From Halalkalibacter hemicellulosilyticusJCM 9152 (GTDB lineage: Bacteria; Bacillota; Bacilli; Bacillales; Bacillaceae_D): DNA of 64,000 nt. Made by a program: the position numbers and the translations under genes. Location of the stretch: NCBI RefSeq assembly GCF_000513115.1, contig NZ_BAUU01000007.1, forward strand, positions 1 through 64,000, read 5' to 3'. Every line of letters begins with the position of its first letter. The stretch's first letter is position 1. Shown one piece after another: positions 36,337 through 46,025 of the stretch. The notes under the pieces were generated by a model. The model was not told the origin of the DNA and did no database searches. It saw only the letters and a program-made list of their open reading frames with translations.

Positions 36337-37245
36337 TTATTGACCTCCTTTAGCTGATGTGACTTCTAAAAAACGATCTTCCAATGTTTTCGTAACCTGT
36401 TTCACTTCATAAATTGATATGTTTTCCTCGACAAGCTTTTTGATTATTGTTGGAATGTGTTCTTTTGTCGTCATAACTGAGAAGCCTGTTTCAGTTATGT
36501 TGACACTCCAATCTTGCCTTAGCCAAGATTGAATATTGTCAACCGTGCTCGTTTCAAAAATATATTCAATTTGTTCATCAGTAACAAAGCTACGAACGTC
36601 TTGAATATCGGTTAATGTTCCGTTTTGAATGATGGCAATCCGATCACACATCATTTCCATTTCAGAAAGCAAGTGACTGGAAACAATGACACTCATTCCT
36701 TTTTCTTTCGTTAGGTATTGTAAATGGTCACGAATTTCCCGAATACCTGCTGGGTCAAGTCCATTTGTTGGTTCGTCTAAAATGAGCAGCTTTGGCTGAT
36801 GTAGTAAGCATTGAGCCAATCCAAGCCTTTGACGCATGCCTAATGAATACGTTTTGACCTTGTCATGAATGCGATCTTTTAATCCGATTAATTCAATCAT
36901 GTCATCAATTCTCTTTTTATCAACGTCTTTATGCATACGTGCATACTGGTTCAAATTTTCATAACCTGTTAAATGTTTATACATTTCAGGGTTTTCGACA
37001 ATGGCCCCGACTTGCTCAATGGCTCGTTCAAAATCTGTTTTTATGCTGTTTCCACATATTGCAATGTCCCCCTTTGTCATTTTAATTAACCCGACAATCA
37101 TCCGAATCGTTGTTGTTTTACCAGCACCGTTTGGACCGAGCAATCCAAATACTTCACCTTCTTGAACAGAGAAGCTTAAGTTATTAATAATGGCTTTTCC
37201 TTTTATCGTCTTATCGACGTTGTTCAATGTGAGAACTTCACTCAT
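36337..37245 (-). CDS. ABC transporter ATPase (BcrA-type)
   Basis: A 302-residue ATPase of the bacitracin/lantibiotic-exporter type: Walker A GLLGPNGAGKTTTIRMI, signature YSLGMRQRLGLAQCLL, Walker B LLILDEPTNGLDP, then SSHLLSEMEMMCDRIAIIQN. The C-terminal ~80 residues form the usual regulatory extension. With the ABC-2 permease it forms a two-gene export system, perhaps for antimicrobial peptide resistance or membrane stress. The ATG at 37245 follows AGGAGGAATTTG. No BceRS-type sensor is adjacent. Confidence 0.9.
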   Translation of the reverse strand: MSEVLTLNNVDKTIKGKAIINNLSFSVQEGEVFGLLGPNGAGKTTTIRMIVGLIKMTKGDIAICGNSIKTDFERAIEQVGAIVENPEMYKHLTGYENLNQYARMHKDVDKKRIDDMIELIGLKDRIHDKVKTYSLGMRQRLGLAQCLLHQPKLLILDEPTNGLDPAGIREIRDHLQYLTKEKGMSVIVSSHLLSEMEMMCDRIAIIQNGTLTDIQDVRSFVTDEQIEYIFETSTVDNIQSWLRQDWSVNITETGFSVMTTKEHIPTIIKKLVEENISIYEVKQVTKTLEDRFLEVTSAKGGQ

Positions 37246-37415
37246 TCAAATTCCTCCTACTAATGATATAAATTAGATGTATTAGTGAACTATTAGAATA
37301 GTACACTAATACGCATTTTATGTCAATATGTAAATAAAAAGAAATGATTACTTATATATGGTAAAGGGTATACTTGCATCGTTTGTACATGTATGATAAC
37401 TTCATAGTAGATTAA

Positions 37416-37440
37416 TTGACTAAAATAGTATTTTGGTCAA
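37416..37440. promoter_or_regulatory. TetR-type operator, site 1 (before tetR)
   Basis: Inverted repeat TTGACTAAAAT-AGT-ATTTTGGTCAA (one mismatch between arms). It overlaps a possible -35 TTGACT upstream of the TetR gene. A near copy in the opposite orientation precedes yhgE. Confidence 0.7.
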
Positions 37441-37457
37441 AATGGAGGACGAGTGAG

Positions 37458-38021
37458 ATGCAGCGTAATAAAAAACAATTAATCTTAGACGGTGCGACAA
37501 AGTCTTTTACTCTTTTTGGTTATAAAGCGACGACGATGGATCAAGTAGCTAAAATAGCCAAGGTTGGGAAAGGAACGATTTATACGTATTTTTCAACAAA
37601 GGAGGAATTATTGAAGGCGATTATTGAGCACCTTGCTCTTGAAATGAGAGAGGTCGCAAATAAGTCCATTAATCCAGATGCCTCATTTGTGGACAACTTC
37701 AATGCTGCATTGAGTAGAATTGTTGAATTTCGCGAGAAGCATGAGCTGACGGTTAAGCTCTCTCAGGAGATGAGAGAATTAGGTACTCCAGCTGTTGGAG
37801 ACGCTCTTCAAACTATGGAGGATGATATTTGTCAATATATTGAAGGGCGGATTCAGAAAGCGATTGATCAAGGGCAGTTACGTAAATGTGATCCAAAAGT
37901 GACGGCTTTTTTAATGTTTAAAATGTACATCAACCTTGTAAGTGATTGGAAAGAGCGTCACGGTCCATTATCAAAAGAAGAGGTCGCTCAATTAATGAAT
38001 TTTTACTTTATGGAAGGCTAG
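37458..38021 (+). CDS. TetR-family regulator (YhgD-like)
   Basis: A 187-residue repressor. The N-terminal HTH reads KSFTLFGYKATTMDQVAKIA and GKGTIYTYFSTKEELLKAII (residues ~15-60); the rest is a helical ligand domain. The start is ATG 37458, ten bases after GGAGG; the longer frame from 37416 runs into the operator. B. subtilis yhgD (TetR) lies just before yhgE in the same way. It likely represses itself and yhgE through two matching operators. Confidence 0.88.
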   Translation: MQRNKKQLILDGATKSFTLFGYKATTMDQVAKIAKVGKGTIYTYFSTKEELLKAIIEHLALEMREVANKSINPDASFVDNFNAALSRIVEFREKHELTVKLSQEMRELGTPAVGDALQTMEDDICQYIEGRIQKAIDQGQLRKCDPKVTAFLMFKMYINLVSDWKERHGPLSKEEVAQLMNFYFMEG

Positions 38022-38170
38022 CGCCGCTTTCCGAATAATGAAATATATCGGGTGACTGAAAAAAGATAAATGAGCGTTCATATTGTGCAATATCCTCGCA
38101 CGTTGCGAGGTTAATATTACGAACGACGTATTTAAGTAAGACGCGAGTAGCTAGGTTTTTTTGTATAAAA

Positions 38171-38195
38171 ATGACCAAAAAACTAATATAGTCAA
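38171..38195. promoter_or_regulatory. TetR-type operator, site 2 (before yhgE)
   Basis: ATGACCAAAAAACTAATATAG followed by TCAA. It matches 21 of 25 positions of the reverse complement of site 1 at 37416-37440. It lies 20 bases before the yhgE start, overlapping its probable promoter. Confidence 0.7.
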
Positions 38196-38214
38196 AATGT
38201 TTTGGAGGAGAACG

Positions 38215-40833
38215 ATGAGAAATGCATGGCACATTTTCAAACAAGATATTCATAATATTAAACGAGTTCCATTAGTCGGAATATTACTAATTGGGTTAGC
38301 GGTTTTACCGTCCTTATATGCATGGTTTAATCTAGGAGCGGCTTGGGATCCTTATGCTAATACAGAGGGAGTTCAGGTGGCTGTTGTTAATGAAGATCAA
38401 GGAACAACGATTCATAATGCAGATGTGAATGTTGGAGAGGAACTTGTTGATTCGCTTAAGTCAAATGAAAATTTAGGTTGGGTGTTTGTTTCTCGGACAG
38501 AGGCTGAACGAGGAGTGAAATATGGTGAGTATTATGCAAGTGTTTTTATTCCTGATACCTTTTCAGAAAATCTAGCCACAATAGTCGAAGGTGAACCGAG
38601 TCAAGCGAAGGTTCATTATCAAGTGAACGAAAAAGTGAATGCGATTGCTCCTAAAATGACGACAACAGGGGCTTCAACGATTGTCAATGAAATAAATGAT
38701 CAGTTCATTCAAGAGACGTCAAAGGTGTTGTTTCAAGAGTTGGATAAGCTTGGGATCCGTTTGGAAGAGGAGCTACCTACTTTCCGTCGACTAAGAAACA
38801 TCGTCTATGAGCTTGAGGAACATTTTCCAGAAGTGAATGAGCTAGGTGAATGGATCGTTGAAATAGACGAGAATTGGTATCAAATCGAGGAGAATGTTGA
38901 AATATTATTAGCAATAGAAGATTCGTTTCCATTATTTCATGAAGGATTAAACCATATTTTATTTTTAGAGGAACAGTTTCCTCGTGTGAATGAACTTGCC
39001 GATCGTATTGTTGATTTAGAAGCAGCCATTCCCGAAATTGAGAAAGCTGTTGACGGACTCATTGAAGTGAATCAATCATTTTCGAATGTGGAAGCGTATG
39101 TGGAAGAAGTATTATTAGCTGTGCAGGAAGCAAAAGTAAGCATAGTTGAGATAGAAGGACGCTTGCCTAAGTCGGTTGAAATAGAGGAGTCGATTGAATC
39201 TTTTTATTATGCATGGAAAGAGTTGGAAGGTCCATTAGTTGATACGATTGAACAGCACAATCGCTTGCTTAATCAGACGGCAAAGTTTATTAGTGAGTCA
39301 GCTAGTTGGTTAGAAGAAGAGAATGATGAGAATGTAATCGATATATTGGATTCTCTTTCAGAGGAATTAACATATCACCAGCAAACGATTGATCGCACAA
39401 TGGAGATGTATTCTATTTTATACGAAACGACAGGTGATGCACGTTTTTTAGAAATGATTGAGCTATTTGAACAAATGACAGAAACTCTTCATCAATTGAA
39501 TGAGTTAGTTGAATCAGCGAATGCTCAAGTTAAAGAAGGAGAATGGCTGACAAATGGGCAAATTCAAAGCATTCAAGATATGTCCAGTCAAATTGAAAGC
39601 ATGACATCTGATATACAGGAACGAATAGATGAAGAGGGGTTATTTGAAGCATTCGAAAAAATAGAACAAGATTTATCTTCACAGCAAATCGATGCTATTT
39701 ATGATGCATTTGAACTTGCTTCAGATATGGCACTAGCAAGTGAGGAAAAGTTTGAGCAATTGCTCAAAAGGCTACCGTCAATTGAGACAGCAGTGAATGA
39801 TCTAACCGAGCAAATTGAGCGCAGCCTCCCTATAGCTGTCGAACGGATTGAGGCATTAAGTGCTTTTGGACAGGAAGAGCTTCCGAATATCGAGCAACAA
39901 GTTACTTCAGTTGCCAACTGGATTCGTCATGAAGCCCCGAAAGTAGAAGAAAGCTATTTATCGTTTACCAAAACGCTAGAGGAGAAAGTCCCAGCTGCAA
40001 AAGAAGCAATGAGGAAGCTAGCCTTATTTAGCCGTGAACAGCTACCAGAGACAGAGCAATTATTAACAGATGTTGCTAATCAGATTCGAGAGATTGATGA
40101 AAATGGTTATGTGAATGAACTCATTATGATGCTTCGTAATGATCTAGATGAAGAAACCGAGTTTTTTGCTAGTCCTGCATTATTAGAAGAGGAGGAGTTA
40201 TTTTCGATTCCAAACTATGGATCAGCAAATGTACCATTTTACACGACATTAAGTTTATGGGTAGGAGCCTTATTATTATCCAATTTAATCACGACGAACT
40301 TACAAGGTGTAGATCGCAAAAATGAATTTTCGTTACGAGACGTTTATGTGGGAAGGATGATTCTTTTTTTGCTAGTGGCTGTTTTACAGGGGATCATCGT
40401 TAGTGTAGGGAATTTGCTATTATTAGGCATATATGCAGCACATCCAGTATGGCTTATCATTTCTTCAGTGTTTATTGCACTTGTATTTATGACGATCGTC
40501 TACACGCTCGCTTCTATACTTGGTAATATAGGAAAGGCGTTAGCGATCGTGTTACTTGTATTACAGCTATCTAGCGGAGGTGGAACTTTCCCGATTGAAG
40601 TAGCACCACCATTTTTTCAAGCGATTCATCCGTATATGCCTTTTTCTTATGCGATCAATTTATTAAGAGAGTCTATTGGTGGAATCATTCCATTGTTAGT
40701 TTTGAAAAATAGTTTGATATTACTCTTATTCTGGCTGTTAGCGTTAGTGATTGGCTTTGTGTTAAAGCCTGTGCTTGCTACAAGAATTGAAAAAACGTCG
40801 CAAAAGTCAAAGTCGAGTCGATTAGTTGAGTAG
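38215..40833 (+). CDS. yhgE: YhgE/Pip domain membrane protein
   Basis: An 872-residue protein. Residues 1-~35 include the first membrane helix (VPLVGILLIGLAVLPSLYAW, then FNLGAAWDPYANTEGV), followed by the YhgE N-terminal domain. Residues ~190-660 are long acidic coiled coil, with repeating EELPTFRR, EEHFPEVNEL, EEQFPRVNEL-type helices. The last ~180 residues hold five membrane helices of the ABC-2-like C-terminal domain (VPFYTTLSLWVGALLLSNLI; FPIEVAPPFFQAIHPYMPFS). Homologues include phage infection protein Pip and YueB, the SPP1 receptor, all of which expose a long stalk outside the cell. Start ATG 38215 with GGAGGAG upstream. Physiological role in export is unknown. Confidence 0.88.
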   Translation: MRNAWHIFKQDIHNIKRVPLVGILLIGLAVLPSLYAWFNLGAAWDPYANTEGVQVAVVNEDQGTTIHNADVNVGEELVDSLKSNENLGWVFVSRTEAERGVKYGEYYASVFIPDTFSENLATIVEGEPSQAKVHYQVNEKVNAIAPKMTTTGASTIVNEINDQFIQETSKVLFQELDKLGIRLEEELPTFRRLRNIVYELEEHFPEVNELGEWIVEIDENWYQIEENVEILLAIEDSFPLFHEGLNHILFLEEQFPRVNELADRIVDLEAAIPEIEKAVDGLIEVNQSFSNVEAYVEEVLLAVQEAKVSIVEIEGRLPKSVEIEESIESFYYAWKELEGPLVDTIEQHNRLLNQTAKFISESASWLEEENDENVIDILDSLSEELTYHQQTIDRTMEMYSILYETTGDARFLEMIELFEQMTETLHQLNELVESANAQVKEGEWLTNGQIQSIQDMSSQIESMTSDIQERIDEEGLFEAFEKIEQDLSSQQIDAIYDAFELASDMALASEEKFEQLLKRLPSIETAVNDLTEQIERSLPIAVERIEALSAFGQEELPNIEQQVTSVANWIRHEAPKVEESYLSFTKTLEEKVPAAKEAMRKLALFSREQLPETEQLLTDVANQIREIDENGYVNELIMMLRNDLDEETEFFASPALLEEEELFSIPNYGSANVPFYTTLSLWVGALLLSNLITTNLQGVDRKNEFSLRDVYVGRMILFLLVAVLQGIIVSVGNLLLLGIYAAHPVWLIISSVFIALVFMTIVYTLASILGNIGKALAIVLLVLQLSSGGGTFPIEVAPPFFQAIHPYMPFSYAINLLRESIGGIIPLLVLKNSLILLLFWLLALVIGFVLKPVLATRIEKTSQKSKSSRLVE

Positions 40834-40880
40834 CGGTAACAAGCTAATGGAATTTGTTCATGCAAACAAATGATCAAAGA

Positions 40881-40920
40881 AGAGCATTGAAAAGGTTATT
40901 ACCGACTTTCAATGCTCTTT
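40881..40920. terminator. Bidirectional intrinsic terminator
   Basis: AGAGCATTGAAA (40881-40892) pairs with TTTCAATGCTCT (40907-40918), between yhgE and the convergent response-regulator gene. Confidence 0.8.
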
Positions 40921-40940
40921 GACTTTCATCTTGTGTCTGT

Positions 40941-42425
40941 CTATTCACCGTCTTTATATTTTCCTGGAGAAATGCCAGTATGTTTTTTGAAAACGGATGA
41001 GAAATGTCTCGGTGTATGATATCCTACCCTTGCGCTCACATCGGCAACTGTTTCCCCTTGTATAAGCCTCTCCTTTGCTCGTTCGATACGGTGTTTGGTC
41101 ACGTATTTAATATACGATTCCCCAGTTTCCTCTTTAAATAAAAAGCTAAAATAAGTTGGATTCATGTCAACCATTTCGGCAACTTGCTGCAAAGTTAAAT
41201 CTTTGTCGAAGTGCTGTTTAATATGAGCAATGGCAGTGTCGATAGCACTGTGCCGGGTTTGCTTTTTCATTTTTTGAGCTTGTGCAATTAATTCATGAAA
41301 TTGGCTAGTTAACCACGTAATTAATTCATCCATACTATCAAAACGTTGTATTTCTATATGAGGCAAATGCAGGTTGGCTGTCGACAGATCTCCTAGCATT
41401 GCTTTCGTTTCATCAATAATATAGTAATATAATTTGATAAATGTCCCTTTTGATACGTCTGGGTCAAGAATAGTTGAATGATGAGTGTTGAAATACTCGT
41501 TAAGCTCTTGAAGGAAAACATCAAATTGCTCGCGTCGGAAACAATCAATGAGTTTTTTTTCCTGTTTAGAAAAGTCAGCAGGAAGTGTATCGTATTGACC
41601 AATGTCCTCTGATCGAATAAAACCCGTTTCTTTAAAATAACGACCGTGTTTGAGTGCCTTAATGGCTTGTACATAGCTTGTTGATAGTTCACTTGGGGTC
41701 GGGGCAACACTTCCACAGCCGACTGTCAAACCAATCGATTCAGCCCAGGAAAAGAGCGAGTCCCAAAGCATTGCATTCATTTCTTTGTATAGAAAAACAA
41801 CAAGTATTTGTCTTGCCCCCTCCGTTAAGCTGAGATATTTGCAATGATCATCCTCGAGAAAGGATTGACTAGTCCCATCGTATGCTAGTATGAGCATTCC
41901 TCTTACATCTTCTATTGAAAAGGGTAGCAAACGTGTCCAGTTAGCAGTAGCTGGTCGCTGTCCATGAAGAAGGTCAAGCGTTTGTTTTTTTAGTCTTTCC
42001 TCATGTGTTTCGAACTGCTCGACCTTTAATTGTTTCAGCTCTTTTTGCTCATTGTAACGTTTCATCGTGCGAGTGATCGCATCCTCAATTTTTTCGATCG
42101 TCACTGGTTTTTCAATATAATCTATCACCCCAAGCTTGATCGCTTGTTTCAAATAGGTGAATTCAGTAAATCCACTAAAGACAATACATATGACCATTGG
42201 AAACTGCTCTGTAATTCTCTCAATTAAGCGGAGGCCATCCATTCCGGGCATCCGAATGTCAGTAAAAACGATATCAGGCTGTGTCTCTTCGATGAGAGAC
42301 AGAGCTTCTATGCCATCATGTGCCATTCCAACAAGTTCGATGTTGTATTTCTCCCATTTAATCATCTTTTTTAATCCTTCTAAGACAATGTATTCATCAT
42401 CACATATGACCGCTTTTAGCATCAT
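40941..42425 (-). CDS. YesN-like response regulator (REC + AraC)
   Basis: A 494-residue regulator. Residues 1-120 are the receiver domain (AVICDDEYIVLEGLKKMIKW; phospho-acceptor Asp ~56 in DIVFTDIRMPGMDG; YIEKPV with the conserved Lys). The centre is a variable helical region. Residues ~395-490 are AraC-type (LTLQQVAEMVDMNPTYFSFL, VADVSARVGYHTPRHFSSVF, KKHTGISPGKYK). Its ATG overlaps the stop of the sensor kinase by four bases. By location it should activate the divergent sugar ABC operon from 44504. Confidence 0.9.
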   Translation of the reverse strand: MMLKAVICDDEYIVLEGLKKMIKWEKYNIELVGMAHDGIEALSLIEETQPDIVFTDIRMPGMDGLRLIERITEQFPMVICIVFSGFTEFTYLKQAIKLGVIDYIEKPVTIEKIEDAITRTMKRYNEQKELKQLKVEQFETHEERLKKQTLDLLHGQRPATANWTRLLPFSIEDVRGMLILAYDGTSQSFLEDDHCKYLSLTEGARQILVVFLYKEMNAMLWDSLFSWAESIGLTVGCGSVAPTPSELSTSYVQAIKALKHGRYFKETGFIRSEDIGQYDTLPADFSKQEKKLIDCFRREQFDVFLQELNEYFNTHHSTILDPDVSKGTFIKLYYYIIDETKAMLGDLSTANLHLPHIEIQRFDSMDELITWLTSQFHELIAQAQKMKKQTRHSAIDTAIAHIKQHFDKDLTLQQVAEMVDMNPTYFSFLFKEETGESYIKYVTKHRIERAKERLIQGETVADVSARVGYHTPRHFSSVFKKHTGISPGKYKDGE

Positions 42426-44158
42426 TTATGACTCTCCTTTTCGTTTGGAATGTTGATGGTGATTTTTGTACCTTGATTGACTTCACTAGTAATGGTTAAA
42501 GATGCATTCTTACCGTAAAAAAGTTGTAGTCTTTCACGTACGTTAATAAGGCCATAACCTTTTTCTGTTTCCGCTAGGTTAGCGATTCCGACACCATTAT
42601 CCTCGATAATGAGCTCAATATGAGTAGGGAGTTTTCTTCCCTTTACTGTAATTAATCCAGGGCCTTGCTTTGGTTCTAGCCCGTGATAAATCGCGTTTTC
42701 CACGAGTGGTTGTAGAGTGAGCTTTAATATTTCTAATTCACGAAGCTCATCATCAACATCATCAATATACGTAAAGCGGTCATCAAAGCGCAAATTTTGA
42801 ATGGTCATATAATGCTTAATATGGTCAAGCTCTTGTTTTAACGGAATTAAATCGCGTCCATTATTTAAGACAAGGCGAAAGCTTTCTGAAAGAGCAACGG
42901 AAATTTTCGCGATTTTATCATGATTCTCTAACACGGCCATCCAATAAATCGAATCGAGTGTATTATACAAAAAATGTGGCTTAATTTGAGATTGTAACGC
43001 ACGTAATTCACTTTCACGTTCCTTTAGCTGTGAGTGGATCAATTGTTCATTTAATTGCTCATTTTCCGTCGTAATCCGATCAAAGGACTTCCCGATTATC
43101 TCAAAATCATCATTGCTTTCTTTTTCAACGATTTCAGATGAGGATTGCTTTGTCCATTCATTAATTCGATGCCGAATTTGCTGGATTGGCTGAATGAAGC
43201 GTGAGGAATAGAGCAAAGAAATAAGAAATACCGTTAAACTCAAGGACGATGCTATCGCTATTGTGATGAGTCCAATTTGGTTTGATTCTCTTAATAAGTC
43301 GCTTTCCTCAATTATTTGAGCAAATGTCCAACCGGTTGTTCGGTTTTGATAGCTTGTCATAATATATCCATCATTACGTAAATCGTTAAACGTTTTCGTT
43401 AGATCACCATCAAACTCTATATCGCTAAGGTGATCATTAGGATCATAGACCGTCTGGATTTCTTCACTAGTTGAATCAATGACTAAAAAGCCACCATATT
43501 CTTGGTTATTAATGGCTCCTTCAAATAGCGTTTTTTTCACATTGACAATAAGAAAACCAAGTGGCTCAAGGCTGAAATCTTCTGGATCAAGTAAGAATTT
43601 AACGGATGAAAAGACATCTTGACGGTTCGATAAAACATCATGATTTAAAAATAATTCGTATCCACGTGCATCGACAGCTTCTTGATACCAGTTCAGTTCT
43701 AAAGGATTTTGTCCATAAAAAGTTTCTCCTGGAGAACGCCCGTAACAAATTGTTCGAAAATGAATGTCCATTATACAGACGGAATCCATGTATTGCTGGT
43801 CGATTAAAATATCAGAAAGGATATTTCGTAAGCGTAAATAGGTTTGTGTTCCAAGAGTGATTGTCTGGTTATCGGTTAAACCGCTTTCAATTAATTCTCT
43901 ACGTAGTCCATCGTTTGAAAGAATCCTTCTTTCAAGGTTAATGATATTTTGAAATAGTAAATCAGCAGTAGAACTTGCGGTACTTAAATGCTGTTCGTTA
44001 CTTTGAATATGGTTGTTTAATAAAGCATTTTTCGATAATCCATAGGAAATAATACCTAATACAGATATTGGAGCAATGGACAAAACGATAAAGGCTGTTA
44101 GTAGTCGTGTTCTCATTTTTTTAAAGTGTATTCTTTTTAAAAATGCTCGTGCATTCAT
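42422..44158 (-). CDS. YesM-like sensor histidine kinase
   Basis: A 578-residue membrane kinase of the HPK7/LytS-YesM type. Helix 1 (~residues 15-38), a large extracellular sensor domain (~40-290), helix 2 (~293-315), a HAMP domain, then the kinase core: SQIKPHFLYNTLDSIYWMAV with the phosphorylated His, the N-box ENAIYHGLEPKQGPG and the G-box NGVGI and KGYGLINVRERL. It probably senses an extracellular sugar, perhaps via the adjacent binding protein. It is divergent from the ABC operon. Confidence 0.9.
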   Translation of the reverse strand: MNARAFLKRIHFKKMRTRLLTAFIVLSIAPISVLGIISYGLSKNALLNNHIQSNEQHLSTASSTADLLFQNIINLERRILSNDGLRRELIESGLTDNQTITLGTQTYLRLRNILSDILIDQQYMDSVCIMDIHFRTICYGRSPGETFYGQNPLELNWYQEAVDARGYELFLNHDVLSNRQDVFSSVKFLLDPEDFSLEPLGFLIVNVKKTLFEGAINNQEYGGFLVIDSTSEEIQTVYDPNDHLSDIEFDGDLTKTFNDLRNDGYIMTSYQNRTTGWTFAQIIEESDLLRESNQIGLITIAIASSLSLTVFLISLLYSSRFIQPIQQIRHRINEWTKQSSSEIVEKESNDDFEIIGKSFDRITTENEQLNEQLIHSQLKERESELRALQSQIKPHFLYNTLDSIYWMAVLENHDKIAKISVALSESFRLVLNNGRDLIPLKQELDHIKHYMTIQNLRFDDRFTYIDDVDDELRELEILKLTLQPLVENAIYHGLEPKQGPGLITVKGRKLPTHIELIIEDNGVGIANLAETEKGYGLINVRERLQLFYGKNASLTITSEVNQGTKITINIPNEKESHK

Positions 44159-44437
44159 GTTGTTTCCTTCCTTTTTGTATAGACGTAATCATTAATGAAT
44201 TATGAGTTAGTCTACTATAGAAAGGGAATGAATCACAATCTTTTTATTTGAATCAGAGAACGTATTTCAGTGAAAGATGATAGGGAAAGGGCTGGTGTTG
44301 CAAGCTTTATAACACATTTAGAATGTATAGCTTTCATAGTAGTCTAATCAAGAAAGAGGAACTGGAGAATGTCTTATTTTTAGGTTGCCTAAAAAATAAG
44401 ACATTAATCATAATTTTGTAGCACTTAAGAAATAGAT

Positions 44438-44451
44438 TGTAACTGCTTACA
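44438..44451 (+). promoter_or_regulatory. cre-like site before the sugar ABC operon
   Basis: TGTAACTGCTTACA, 12 of 14 matches to the symmetrical cre consensus TGTAARCGYTTACA, 53 bases before the binding-protein start. This suggests CcpA control besides the YesMN-like system. The remainder of 44159-44503 contains the divergent promoters and no gene. Confidence 0.5.
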
Positions 44452-44503
44452 ATGAGAGTGTGGCAGTTAAAGACACACAAATTATAAACAAGTAGGGGGA
44501 AAT

Positions 44504-45823
44504 ATGATGAAAATGAAAAAGTTTGGTTTAGTTTTGATGCTGTTAGTTGTATTCGTTTTCATTGCAGCTTGTGGAGGCAATGATGCGAATGATGGAGACT
44601 ATGGTGATACAAATGAAAACGGTTCAACAGAAGTAGCAGAGGATCGGACCTTTCAATTATTAACAGAGAATCATGATACAGAAAGAGATACGCAAGTTAT
44701 CCGAGAATTATTCGACGAATATCGTGGGGATCATGAAGCTCAACTCGAACTAGAAGTATCCATCCTTGGGCAAACGGATATTATTCAACGTATTCAATTA
44801 TTAACATCAAGCAATGATTTACCTGAACTATTTAAATATGAATCAGGTGTACCGTTACATGATTTAATTGATCAAGATTATGTTCAAAATGTCGAGGAAG
44901 CGTTTACTGATATCGGAATTTATGATCAGTTGAACACAGGTGTAGTAGAGTTATTAAACCGTCTAAGTGGAGAGCGTGGATTGTATGCGATTCCAGTTGA
45001 ATTGAACATCGAAGGTTTTTGGTTCAACCAAGAAATCTTTGACGAGCATGGCTTAGAAATACCGACTACATGGGATGAGTTAATGGAGATTAGTGATGTA
45101 TTGCTAGAAAATGGTGTTCAGCCATTTGCAGTTGCAGGTCAAGAAAGATGGCCAATTACTCGTTTTATTAACGGTTATGTTATTCGTACGTATGGTGTTG
45201 ATGCGATGGACAGAGTAGCAAATGGAGAATTAGATATTACCGATGATGGCTTTGTTGAAGCGGCTGAAGTCGTTCAAGAAATGAGTGATCGTGGATACTT
45301 CGGTCAAGGTGTAAACACTATTGACTATGATACAGCTTCAGATATTTTCTTACAAGGAAATGCGGCGATGTATTATATGGGAAGCTGGGCGCTTGGCCAG
45401 TTTAATAATGAAGATGTGAACTTAATTGGAACAGATAATATAGGGTTCTTTAATATTCCACTTGTTGAAGGTGGCGTAGGTACGTTAGATGAATATTCGA
45501 TGAACTCAGGTATGACTATTTCAATTGCCAAAGACAAGTATGATGAGCAAGTAGCTGATTGGCTAGAATATACTTTCGCTAATTTTGGTGATCGTGCGTT
45601 AGCAAATCATGGAATGATTACTGGATTCAATGTTGAGAAAATGCCGGCAGATGTTGAACCTTTAACACAAATGGTGCTTGAAATTATTGAAGAAATTGAG
45701 GATGGTGCCCTTTGGTTTGAGGCAAATATGGACACGAGAACGAAGGATGCTGCTGAGCAAAATGCTCAATTGTTAATCAATGGTGACATGTCAGCACAAG
45801 ATTACATGGAAGCCCTTCAATAA
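44504..45823 (+). CDS. Sugar ABC transporter binding lipoprotein
   Basis: A 439-residue extracellular solute-binding protein of family 1. Signal peptide with lipobox VFIAACGGN (Cys ~23), an Asp/Asn-rich linker, then TFQLLTENHDTERDTQVIRE, LPELFKYESG, NIEGFWFNQEIFDEHGLEIP and GNAAMYYMGSWALGQF, the latter typical of oligosaccharide binding proteins. ATG 44504 or the adjacent ATG 44507 follows AGGGGG. Two permease genes and a rhamnosidase-like gene follow. The ligand is probably a rhamnose-containing or pectin-derived oligosaccharide (inference from the neighbour). Confidence 0.88.
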   Translation: MMKMKKFGLVLMLLVVFVFIAACGGNDANDGDYGDTNENGSTEVAEDRTFQLLTENHDTERDTQVIRELFDEYRGDHEAQLELEVSILGQTDIIQRIQLLTSSNDLPELFKYESGVPLHDLIDQDYVQNVEEAFTDIGIYDQLNTGVVELLNRLSGERGLYAIPVELNIEGFWFNQEIFDEHGLEIPTTWDELMEISDVLLENGVQPFAVAGQERWPITRFINGYVIRTYGVDAMDRVANGELDITDDGFVEAAEVVQEMSDRGYFGQGVNTIDYDTASDIFLQGNAAMYYMGSWALGQFNNEDVNLIGTDNIGFFNIPLVEGGVGTLDEYSMNSGMTISIAKDKYDEQVADWLEYTFANFGDRALANHGMITGFNVEKMPADVEPLTQMVLEIIEEIEDGALWFEANMDTRTKDAAEQNAQLLINGDMSAQDYMEALQ

Positions 45824-45858
45824 ATTGTCGTAGAAGTTATAATGAAGCCTTGATTGCC

Positions 45859-45897
45859 TACAGCCTACTTTGAACGCACGGTTCCTCGTAGGCTGTA
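45859..45897 (+). repeat. Hairpin 1 between binding protein and permease genes
   Basis: TACAGCCTAC (45859-45868) pairs with GTAGGCTGTA (45888-45897). It has no long U-tract, so it is likely an RNA-stabilising or attenuating stem downstream of the highly expressed binding-protein gene. Confidence 0.6.
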
Positions 45898-45915
45898 AAA
45901 TGAACGAATAGCTGG

Positions 45916-45958
45916 AGGTCACTACAAAAGGAAAAAGCGAATCTTTTTGCAGTGACCT
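45916..45958 (+). repeat. Hairpin 2 between binding protein and permease genes
   Basis: AGGTCACT (45916-45923) with AGTGACCT (45951-45958), extended inside by CAAAA/TTTTG. Together with hairpin 1 it fills most of the 200-base gap before the first permease. Confidence 0.6.
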
Positions 45959-46025
45959 TGAGTTAATGGTTATACCTTAAAACAGCTTAATGAATTTATC
46001 AACTTTCAGACAAGGACGTGAGTCT

